Assembly: GCA_037447655.1 (NCBI GenBank)
Contig: JBBHKE010001546.1
Span: 80,352-144,351 of the forward strand
DNA length: 64,000 nt
Source: Zygnema cylindricum
Taxonomy: Eukaryota > Streptophyta > Zygnematophyceae > Zygnematales > Zygnemataceae
Reading direction: 5' to 3'
The notes under the pieces were generated by a model. It was not told the origin of the DNA, searched no databases, and saw only the letters and a list, made by a program, of their open reading frames with translations. Of the stretch, positions 55,201 to 64,000 are shown piece after piece. The translations under genes and the position numbers were made by a program. Every line of letters begins with the position of its first letter. The first letter of the stretch is position 1.

Positions 55201-58200
55201 GCAAGTGAAGGGGAAAAGGGTCGCAGTAAGGAGCATGGACTTCATCCAATGTTTACCTGCAGTAAGATTAATTTATCTTAATATCTTATATCTTAATAAT
55301 CTTGGTAATTACCTTGTAATTAATCCAAAACACAATACCAAGATTGCAATTATTGTGTAATGATTACTCTATCCGTTCTGACAACAGCCCATAAAGCGAG
55401 GTGTACTAGGGGTAGGCTTTCCTCTTTTTATTTTACCTTCTTAGGATATGAACAGCTCTCTATGGAGCAAAAAAGCTGGAGCAGAAAAATGGCAGAAATC
55501 TATGAATGTTCCTAAGAAGGAAACAACTAAAAAAATTAAATACTCACCATCATTTCGCGAGTAAAATCCTCCACTAACATAGCCAGCAATGAAAGAAGTC
55601 AATGCATAGCAAATAATGAAGACAGTAACAATGTCTCCACGGCTGCAAGAAGGAAAAAAGACTTTACAAATTCAGAAACCTCCAGGAACCTAATTCAACA
55701 CACTCATTAAACCAAAACAAATTGGAAGAGCCCCTCCAAAGTTCCAGCTCAACATTTGACAATTCTTGATGGATTCCGGAAAACAATTGCAATGATTTCC
55801 ATGCCTTCAAACACTGTTCTGCTCAGATGTTTTTTGCATGTATCTGCAAAAAAACAAGTTTCTGATGGTTGTCTGTAAATAAAACGTACTTACCCCACAT
55901 ACAACATTCCAACAATTGCAATCAAAATAACGCATAGTACAAGGAGTGCCAGCTGCGATCCTGTCCCAACGAGAGCAGAAAGTAGAACCAAGTATCGCGG
56001 AGACCGAAAGACATCTCCATGAACAAGTTTCCATCCAGATTCCTCGCTCACGTCCCTCTCCTGTTAGTCCACATAGGACTCTCGACAAAGGACGCCATTA
56101 GTTTTAATGCTAAATTTCCATCACGAGCATACATGAAATGCACCAAAAGAGTATCAGTAAACAAGCAAGTCGAGAATGCTCTGTTCAACCAGCAACAATC
56201 AAAGAAAGGTGACTACACTTACAAGGGTCTCAAGGTCATCCTCTTCCCGAGCATACTTGGCATAATCATTCCGAAGAGTGCGCATCAAAATCATGGAGAC
56301 CAGGCCAGTAAGGAAGATGACCATCATGAACGAATTGAAGATAGAAAACCAATGAATCTGCAACATAAATGGGGCATAATTCACAGAAAATACATGCAAA
56401 ATTAGAAAGGAGAACCAACTTTAGGCCTATTCTGACCTAACCCTTCTCCTGCAAAAACTATTACATTGACAAAACACGTGATGCTTAATATCAATGCCTC
56501 CTATATAGTATCAATTAAGAGTCCACAAAACTGCAAGGATGCAAAACATTTTCTTGACAACATTAACCTTGAAATGTTAAGTGAAGTAGAAAAGATTCTC
56601 TGCCACAGTGACCATACAGTCACGCGCAGAAAACACTCTTTGTCAGCCAATATGCGAAACCCCATGATCCATTTTTGAGAATTTATCACCTGGTGCTCAA
56701 AGAAGTTGTTGTCCAAATAACGATCAAACCGCTTGGAAAAGGGAATGTCAGTCTTGAACCAGTTGACAGAATACGTGAAACTCAATTGAGTTGATGGGGT
56801 GACTGCTTTAGGAGCTTCTGAAGACAAATTAACTTGGATAATCTGGCTCAACAAACAGAGCAAATATTGAACAAAACATTAAAATAAGTGTGGAAGTATA
56901 TGGAGTGAAGAAATCTCTGATGCATCAGCAACAACCAGAATGTACCTGAGCCAGTTCAGCCTTCAAAGCTTTTGGCAAAACCTACAGTTACTTTACACTA
57001 ACAAAACGTTCGTGTGACTACATTTCTAGTTTTGGAAGCCAAAAAAAAAAATGTCTGCTTACATAAAAACATGCAGACTCCTTGCTAAAAAACAGATAGG
57101 GGGAAGCCAAGTTTTAAAATCCTATTTCACAGTGATAAGCTCAATTTTCTATAAAACAGGGGCAGATTATTTAACTTCCCATGATAGCGTTCAGTTGTGC
57201 CCTAACTTGCAAAAACTCTAAGAAATTTGTACAGACCTGATCTCCGTTGTAATTTATGTCAAAACTCTTGTGTGTGTAAATAAAAACCTGGTCGCTTCCA
57301 GCTGCATCCTCTGGCTTTTTTTGATCATCTCCAACAAATCCTGGAAACCGAAAATACAAAAAGGTTTAATAAAGGTCAACGGAAGCATTGCAACAGTTCT
57401 TGCAGAGTTTTCTGTTCTGAAATCTATTTGTCTACTCAAGGAGTGGTGAACAAAGTGTAAGACTGGGAATGCGAAGGAGAATGAGAGGGAAAGGGAGAGT
57501 GAGAGAGGGGAGAGAGAAGAAAATAAGGAATTGTGAACAGCTTCATAGAAATAGGGGGGATGAGAGAGAAAAAGAGGGGGGAGAGGGAAAAGAGGGGAAA
57601 AAGGAAAATGAAAAGGGTGTGAGAGAAATTAGGAATGCAAGAGGGAATGAGAGGGAATGAGAGGGAATGAGAGGGAATGAGAGGGAGAGAGAGTGAGGAA
57701 TATAAATTGGTCACTACTGTGAGTTGACGTGTTCAGATCAGCAACTCACCCCAAATTGGAAGATCGTCTGCAAAAAAAAAAAGCCATCCAATACCATAAA
57801 CGTTTCAGTAATTGTAATCTCATTAACCATATTACTTTTCGGAAAAAGGTAAAATGAAGAAATAAAAGGTCCTCATCCAAAGAAAAAAACTTGCAGATAT
57901 CAGAGATCAATATGATAGCAGAAAACTTACCCATGAAGAGTTCATACCAATATTGCTGTTTAATGGCATACTTGAACTTTTCCGCTGTCTTTTCGTTTAG
58001 AGTTACTTCACAAATAGTTCTTTTTGGCATATCCACTGCACATACATTTCCACAAAACAAAAATCGATTAGAAGAAATCCCCATAAACCTATCGATACCC
58101 ACTCTTTAGACGCAAAATAAAGGACTTCCAACGAGATTCGATGAACCCCTGACACCTTGAAAAATCTGAAAAAAAAAAAACAAAGAAATGTTTGACATGA

Positions 58201-59336
58201 TTTTTATCATCTTTGTGTTGGAGGTAACTGTCCAATACCGATGGCCAAAAAAAAAAATGACAAAAACCACTTTCAAATCCATCCACAGAAGAGAAACAGA
58301 AACGTTCAAGAGAAATACAAGAATAGACGGAGAAAATGAGAGATCTGTGAAGATGGAGGAAGGGATGTGGGCGGGGAGGGAGGAAAGGTAGAACGAGGAG
58401 GGTGGGGGAGAAAAACCGAGAGAGAGTGCGAAAGAGAAAGAGGAGAAAGACAGGGGGGAAGGGGGGAAGAGAGGAGAGAAAAAGAAAGAGAGATAGAGAG
58501 AGAGAGAGGGGGGAGAAAGGCGAATGATAATATGCCAGTCAGAGAACTAGCCCTAATAACACCTTGAGTAATACAATAAGAAACAAGGATCTCTAATCCG
58601 TACGAAAGAAAAGTAGAAACTAGAAATAGACAGGAATCTCACTTCTGAACTTGAATTCCAACTGACTGTCAATGAGCTCATTTCCTTCCAAAACTTCACC
58701 AAGACCACCCCATTTTCGCTCGGGAGCTTTGGATTTTGGTGAAACTGGCTTGCAAAAAGGAAGCCAGTAGAAATTGTAGGTCTCTTGTGGATTATTGTAC
58801 GGACCAACTTTGTTCACCCATAGCTTCACTCCATCTCCAATTGTAAACTGCAAACAGGAAAAAAAAAACAGAAAAGAAAAAATAAGAAACACGGAAGAAA
58901 AACAAAAGAAAAACATAAGAAAACAGAAGAAAAATAGAAAAAAAGTGGATCACAAATACAACCAATCCGCTTTTGCTTTGGTCAACAAAAACAAAATGTA
59001 TGAAAAGGAAAGAAGACTGAAATCACATTTAAGTTAAATTGAAAACCTGAAACAAGGAATCACATTGTCTTTCAAGAATCTTGTTGTGACATATAGACAG
59101 CAAATCTAAGTAAAATTAAACATCTGAGTCTGCGTAAACTACAGAAAATCCAAAGAAAAACAGAAACAAAAGAGGTTTAACAGATAATTAAATATGCTAG
59201 GTAAAACATTCAAATCTGCAGCCATATTAGAAAAAAACAGAAATGAACGACTAACCTTATGAGAAGATTCATAAGCTGCACAAAAACTTATACATAAAAG
59301 GAGTCCGAATATTATCGGAAACCTAGGATCCATCAT
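52281..59336 (-). CDS. Transmembrane 9 superfamily (TM9SF/nonaspanin, plant TMN) protein
   Basis: Nonaspanins are nine-helix Golgi and endosomal membrane proteins. Exons are 59256-59336, 58643-58847, 57931-58035, 57750-57767, 57237-57340, 56690-56842, 56223-56357, 55894-56060, 55548-55642, 55126-55256, 54477-54719, 53222-53495 and 52281-52348: 592 codons, phase kept at each junction, the usual length for the short TM9SF class (about 590). The order is a signal peptide ([19 protein letters not shown]), [36 protein letters not shown], a lumenal domain, TM1 ([16 protein letters not shown]), [17 protein letters not shown], the [15 protein letters not shown] loop, [39 protein letters not shown] and the last helix. 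It ends [10 protein letters not shown], with a C-terminal KXD Golgi-retention motif. The start ATG is at 59336; the GTG three bases before it is not used. One exon is only 18 nt. Confidence 0.95.
52870..53185 (+). repeat. TATGTACATA-type microsatellite in last TM9SF intron
   Basis: A compound array of TATATG, TGTATGTACATA and ACATAT words, largely self-complementary, between the last two exons. Overlapping frames on both strands (MYIYVYI types) are artefacts. Confidence 0.85.
57465..57705 (+). repeat. Purine-rich GGGAATGAGA minisatellite, TM9SF intron
   Basis: Purine tract with tandem GGGAATGAGA units at 57648-57690 and looser GAGAGGG units before it; on the transcribed strand it is pyrimidine-rich. 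It lies in the intron just 5' of the 57237-57340 exon. A second purine tract (about 58340-58530, GAGAGG units) occupies the intron before the 57931-58035 exon. Confidence 0.8.
57750..57767 (-). other. 18-nt micro-exon of the TM9SF gene
   Basis: Flanked by a strong acceptor (T-run then TTGCAG) and a GTGAGT donor, the exon completes a codon at each end and supplies the DDLPIW core of the family motif DDLPIWGFVG. Without it the frame stays in phase (18 is a multiple of 3) but the motif is lost. The assignment rests on phase and the conserved motif, so it is strong. Confidence 0.88.
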
Positions 59337-60125
59337 CACTGGACTAAAAATCCTTAGAATCTTTCTCGATTACAGCTCCAACACAAGCTTTCCTGGAATT
59401 AGGGTTTCCTGGTCTTTTACCAACCAGGTTTTAGTCGAAAAAAAACCCTAAAACCGCCACAACGACTATCTCATCTCAAGAAAATAATAGAGCTGCTTCA
59501 ACTTTCTTTTTATTTCATAGAACCCGTCTGCCAATAAAAAAAAATGTTCGTAAATCTAGAAAGGGAAAGAGCAAAATCAGAAACAGAGATGTTAGCGAGG
59601 TAGTGAAAGAAAGACGAAGGGAAAGTGAACCTGAATGTAGGTAAAACGTTGGAGTACATGAAAAATACAGAGTACAAATCGTACATGTACTTTACATATA
59701 ACGTACTTTTATGTACCACGAGGCAGCTTTATGGACAGCTAATAGAGCGGATCCAACATAGAATTCGACGCCCTTAACGCAGAGAAAGGTCAGGTTATGG
59801 TTAGAATTCGGAAGTTAAAACTCAGAAGCAGGTGAAATACCGTATAAAAGGGAAATAACGTATCGGACCGACCGATTTCACCAAGCACCCGACCGATAAG
59901 ATCGATGTCCTCCTTAACTTCTTAAATGAAGGACCAGTGGACATTCCTGGAAGGAGTGCAACGTGGATGACCATCATTTGATCGCCATCAATTAATTTTT
60001 ATTAGCGTCACTTTTCAGTTTTCGCTTGTGCTGTTCCATTCGGTTAAGCACTTAAGCCTCACTAGTTGCGATAATTTTGTGGTCATCAATAGTACACTGT
60101 CGTACGCATCAAGTACAGTACAGTA
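59337..60125. other. 5' flank of the TM9SF gene
   Basis: Presumed 5' UTR and promoter. TTAGGGTTT-like words (59396-59410, revcomp CCCTAAAACC at 59446) close to the start codon resemble the telo-box often found near plant housekeeping start sites (inference). No TATA box can be assigned and no other gene is seen. Confidence 0.4.
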
Positions 60126-60670
60126 CACCGTCAATCGCTATTAGAGTAAAGGAATAAATAGCGTAAAAAAAATATTAGTGTTTTATTTTTAACACTAATC
60201 GGGATTTTTTTTTTAAATATATACACTAATTAACTCCTAACTGTAATTTGGGTTGTCCTGAATAATAAATACCCGCCATTTCGATGTCTACATTAACATG
60301 TGTAACCGTACAACATCTGACAATTCGTACGCCGTCGCGCTGTTCACACGGTCGACGGACGAACATATGAGAACGTGATTTTTGTCGACGAGTTTGCGTC
60401 TCTATCTTCCAGTGCACATTCACATGTGTGCAAAATAATGTTAAGTGTCTTTTTATGCCTTTGTAATTCAAAAAGTACCATTTCATACGGAGATACACTG
60501 TCCGTACGCCACACTATTTCCATCGTAGTGTACTTCCGTTATTAACGCTAATTGAAAAAAAACCTAATTAGAATAATGGAACAAATAGAATTATGGATTG
60601 TATTTCAGGTTTTTTTTTTTTTAAAAGGGCACCGAATTAGCATTATTTACTCTAATAGCGAATGGCGGTG
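60126..60670. mobile_element. CACCG-family MITE, long form (545 bp)
   Basis: Starts CACCGTCAATCGCTATTAGA after TA and ends TAATAGCGAATGGCGGTG, followed by GA instead of TA. Its interior (CATATGAGAACGTG, CCGTACAACATCTGACAATT) is the reverse complement of blocks in the copy at 46834-47373. No coding frame recognised. Confidence 0.8.
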
Positions 60671-60952
60671 GACCGTATCTTATATTATTCCGTACTAATT
60701 GGTCCTTCAATCTTTCATCGACGGAAAAAAATCAAAACTAGCATATCAACGTTGAATAGCGTTGCCTACAAAAATTAATGCATTCGGTAATGCATAAAAG
60801 AAAGGACTTTATTGCAAAACTTGCGTTGGAAAAACCATCGGGTACAAAAGGAGAACCAAATGGAGTAGAGAAATTAATGAATTGTGGATACCGTACAGCC
60901 TGTAGAACACGATTGGCGGATTCTCATTTGGTATTATCTGGAATTTACAGTA

Positions 60953-61164
60953 CACCGTGAATCGGTATTGGCGTAATGGACGCTGTTTAAGGTACCTTTT
61001 TTTTTTAATTCTCAAATAAAATTATCCACACTATTTTAAAAAACCCTAATTCCTAATTAGAATAAACGATTTCGTTGAAAATTTCCAAATTCTCAATTAG
61101 CGTAAATGACGGTAATTGTTCCTACACGCTAAAGAAACCTTTACGCGAATAACGATTCACGGTG
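60953..61164. mobile_element. CACCG-family MITE, short form (212 bp)
   Basis: CACCGTGAATCGGTATTGGC and the inverse ACGATTCACGGTG with TA on both sides. Its interior (TAAAATTATCCACACTATTT, CCTAATTCCTAATTAGAAT) is the inverse of the middle of 48046-48263, so the two copies sit in opposite orientation. Confidence 0.85.
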
Positions 61165-61908
61165 TAGTACATGCGTTCAGCCGTTCATAAGCGTTTTAAG
61201 CGTCCCTTTTTGTTTGGATGTCTCGGTCGGTCACCTTGGAAAAATTATATGTTGTTGTACGGTTGAAAAACGATGGTTTGGTACGGACAGATTTGAATCA
61301 TCGGCGCTTAATCGTACGGAAACATGAATCACATCGCGACGTTTTTGTTGACGTGAGATGACGTCAAAGCAATTTCACGTCCAAACAAAAAAAAAGGACA
61401 TTCATTTCCTCATCTCATTCATCATACATTTTTAGTGTGAATCGTGCAATAGTTTAGAAGCAAAGATATAGGTTCAACAACGGTTTTCCTTTACCTGTTT
61501 AACTGTACTGACATGCAATGGACCCTCGGGTTCTGTACGGCGTGAATGAAATAACTTGAGGTCATAATTCTCTACAGTACATCGGCCACATCGCTGCCAG
61601 AGTCAATGAACTAATAGCGTTGACATGTTAGTAGAATGTAGAAAAGTGCGACTGTATTAACAAAGCGAGATGATAAACCATCTGAAAAAATAAAAATAAC
61701 ATTTGGAACATTTCTCAACAAAAAAATCAAGCCTAATTAAATTGGTCATTGTATTTTGGTTTCCATTTCATTGATCACAAATGTGGTAAATGACGCGCTC
61801 ATTCAACAGTCGAAGTTGTTTTGTGCTTACAATAATGCAATTGATTTATACTTGTACGATTGTAATAAACAAGAGTAAGCGTGTACCTACCGACCGAAAC
61901 CCCTTTCA
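61165..61908. other. No gene seen
   Basis: AT-rich intergenic DNA with an inverted LINE-like 3' module near 61664-61685 (AAGCGAGATGATAAACCATC). Nothing coding recognised. Confidence 0.45.
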
Positions 61909-62385
61909 TCATCTATTTGTCGCCATAGCGAAACGGAAGCCAAAACCAAACACATTGTCATCATCTTCAGAATAGGGCCGAGGTAAAGGTCGTTGTTTGA
62001 CATATTGAAATCCAATCGATAGTACAATCAATTGTAAGGCTCCAACATTAGCTACATTAACACAAAAAAAAACGAAAACCACAAAAAAACAATACAAAAA
62101 ACATGCTCTGACTTGGTCAGACCTTTTTTTCAATGGATCATCACATCGTGGTTTCGTGCTTTCAACACCGTGCATCTCGTCCACATTTTTATTCCTTCGT
62201 AGACACGAACAATAAAGCACGACGAAGATGACAACAACGAGGATGATGACATCCATTGTCTTCTCACGTTTGCTTTCCTGTATGTATGACCACACCATTG
62301 ATAGTTTCAACTGTGCACATCCACGTCCACCATTTTTGTTGACGTGGTTACGCGCATCCTCTTCTTCACTCGTAAGGCATCCCAC
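61909..62385 (-). CDS. Uncertain 158-codon ORF with two hydrophobic segments
   Basis: One of the few long minus-strand frames here not made of simple repeat. It starts MGCLTSEEEDARNH and has hydrophobic stretches at about residues 45-60 (DVIILVVVIFVVLYCSCL) and 93-125 (ACFLYCFFVVFVFFCVNVAN), ending with an acidic SEDDDN segment. I recognise no family. It may be chance or a relic; transcript support would be needed. Confidence 0.22.
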   Translation of the reverse strand: MGCLTSEEEDARNHVNKNGGRGCAQLKLSMVWSYIQESKREKTMDVIILVVVIFVVLYCSCLRRNKNVDEMHGVESTKPRCDDPLKKRSDQVRACFLYCFFVVFVFFCVNVANVGALQLIVLSIGFQYVKQRPLPRPYSEDDDNVFGFGFRFAMATNR

Positions 62386-63549
62386 AATTTCAGTACAATA
62401 GTTTTACGAATTGAAATCACCCGTATAGAGTGCATTTAGTTACTCGAAGCCACCCGCTTGGGTGTGAATATAAAGTCCTTGCCACAAAAAGACCTTCTTG
62501 CACTTCCACTAGCAAATCTTATCAAATCTTTGCAATTTGATAAGGGCCACGGTAAACACTCGAGCACCATTTGTCAACATAAACAACGCAAGAAAGCCGA
62601 TGCTGCAAAACTAAAATTTGTTTACCTCTTCTCTTGAGTTAACATATTTACACCAACGGACGAAACTTTTCTCATCGACAACATTAACCATTGTCATACG
62701 GATCGCCAAGTTGCGCCCTACAAAAAGCATAAGATCGTACTTCTTGGGTTCCTCATCGAATTATTGGATGGATCGGTAAAAAAAAAAAAAAAAAAATCAG
62801 TTTTGATTCAGTGTTACAATGAGGCTTACAGTAAACCAAAACCGTGAAAACCCGTGCAAGGGCCATATCTGACAAATCCGTATTATATGCATGCCATACA
62901 CATTTTTGGGGTATAGTACCTGTATCCTAAATGAGGTTACCATATTCAGCGTTCACATGCGTTTCTGCACTTTTAATTTATTACGAGACACGCAATCGCA
63001 AGAAGCCTTAGTGTTGTAAGGACATCGATCGAAGCTTAAAATCATTTTTATCATTTGGAATTTGGAATTGCCCAACCAACAGATACTTAAACTAAAATCG
63101 AAGAAGAAAACTAAAAAAAAAACCCCACAAATTTCAGCCATTTATTCGGTAATATAAGCGGTTTTTTTTGCAGAAAATAATAAGCATTCCACATCTTCAA
63201 TCAGAACCACTTTCATGTGTTTCCTCGGAACAAAAGAAACAAAACTTTCAATTAGTTTGGTTTATGACAGGGATAAAGTACCGAAACAAAAAAAACCATT
63301 TGTAACAGGAATCTTTTTAGAATAAAAAATGTTTGCCAAAAGTACTTGCAAAATACCCAAACTCAACCTTTTTTTTCATAATAATATATTTCAAGAATAT
63401 TTTTTTTTTACAAACATCCTACCATGATATAAAGGTGCAATCGTAATAATACAATCGTAATCGAACAAAACCGAATAAAAAATGAATACCTAGAAAACCT
63501 GAAAGAACCCTAAAAACCCTAAAAAAACCCAAAAAAACCAAAATTACAT
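62386..63549. other. No gene seen; probable 3' UTR of the last gene at its right end
   Basis: AT-rich. CCCTAAAAACCC words at 63500-63540 lie immediately after the stop codon of the gene at 63550, in its 3' UTR. Confidence 0.4.
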
Positions 63550-64000
63550 TTATAAATCGTGTGCGAGTCGATTCAAATGGGCCCTCAATTGTCTCGCGGC
63601 CGGATAAGTCAAATCTCTCGGTACCCCAACTCTATCCCTCAAATAAGCCGCAGCAATTCCCACTTCCTTCGGTAATTTCGGAACAGGACCCGATTCTTCC
63701 TCTCCCTTCAAAAGTGAAAACGCGACGTGACGAAACCCGACGGAAACAGCTTCTCTATGCGCTTCTCCGTTCCGTAAACCTCTCAAAGCGAAACCGACGA
63801 CCTTCTCGTGGTTTTCCGTTAACGCTTTCGCGGCTTCCTCTCTCACTCCCTCCCTCCCCGTCCCGTCGTCGAATCCCCAAGCCGTGGTTTCTTCTTTGAG
63901 AGGTAAATCCCAAGACCCGTTTGTACCCTCGACTAACTCTCGGTAGTATTTACTCTCTTCGGAAAAATAACATTTTCCTATTTGTGGTTCGAGACAGTGC
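63550..64000 (-). CDS. C-terminal part of a conserved plant protein, possibly glutathione S-transferase-like
   Basis: An open frame enters from the window edge and ends at TAA (63550-63552), giving about 149 residues. It opens CLEPQIGKCYFSEESKYYRE, contains WDLPLKEETTAWGFDDGTGR and EEAAKALTENHEKVVGFALR, and ends AAYLRDRVGVPRDLTYPAAR plus QLRAHLNRLAHDL. The composition and high GC differ from the surrounding noise and are clearly coding. The AYLRDRVGVPRD...AARQLRAHLN ending is familiar from plant proteins I associate, without certainty, with a GST-like C-terminal helical domain. No intron is seen in this part. The GTG at 63846 is not a start, since the frame continues upstream. Confidence 0.68.
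   Translation of the reverse strand, partial: HCLEPQIGKCYFSEESKYYRELVEGTNGSWDLPLKEETTAWGFDDGTGREGVREEAAKALTENHEKVVGFALRGLRNGEAHREAVSVGFRHVAFSLLKGEEESGPVPKLPKEVGIAAAYLRDRVGVPRDLTYPAARQLRAHLNRLAHDL

Overview
The window is eukaryotic nuclear DNA from a green plant with a large, AT-rich, repeat-laden genome. The evidence is genes split into many GT-AG exons by introns of about 0.1 to 7 kb, a Ty1/copia retrotransposon, 5'-truncated LINE-like copies, a dense population of miniature inverted-repeat elements, long (CT)n/(GA)n tracts, plant-type gene families, and an intronic fragment of plant mitochondrial nad1. I cannot name the species. A non-model, perhaps seedless, land plant would fit, but that is a guess. 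There is one assembly gap (24636-25018).

Layout. (1) 1-12 kb, + strand: the 3' half of a mitochondrial Qri7/OSGEPL1/GCP1-type tRNA threonylcarbamoyladenosine synthase. Its fourth intron base pair block (3485-10393) is a 6.9 kb intron that holds a degenerate copia element and a SINE-like repeat. (2) 12-20 kb: no gene recognised; nested MITEs, a 133-bp satellite and relics. (3) 20.0-24.1 kb, + strand: a complete five-exon BC10/DUF266-type GT14 glycosyltransferase. (4) 25-28 kb: minisatellite and two opposed LINE-like 3' ends. (5) 28.5-40.1 kb, - strand: a complete 14-exon EMC1 gene, 1012 codons, carrying a nad1 fragment, a duplicated pseudo-exon, an exon-boundary triplication and several MITEs in its introns. 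(6) 42.0-42.2 kb, - strand: the last exon of a small single-pass membrane protein. (7) 46.3-48.5 kb: a stack of five inverted-repeat elements, two of them nested inside a third. (8) 52.3-59.3 kb, - strand: a complete 13-exon TM9SF/nonaspanin gene, 592 codons, with an 18-nt micro-exon. (9) 60-61 kb: two more MITEs. (10) 63.55-64 kb, - strand: the 3' end of a conserved plant protein that runs off the window.

The genes are unrelated housekeeping and secretory-pathway functions: mitochondrial tRNA modification, Golgi glycosylation, ER membrane-protein insertion and Golgi/endosome membrane trafficking. I see no operon-like or cluster logic. Exon models were built by hand from reading frame, splice consensus, codon phase and remembered family similarity. 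For EMC1, GT14 and TM9SF every junction keeps phase and the total length is a whole number of codons ending at a stop. I found no clear previously undescribed biochemical system. The unusual content is in intron and repeat structure: exon-fragment duplications, nested MITEs, organelle-derived DNA and a micro-exon.
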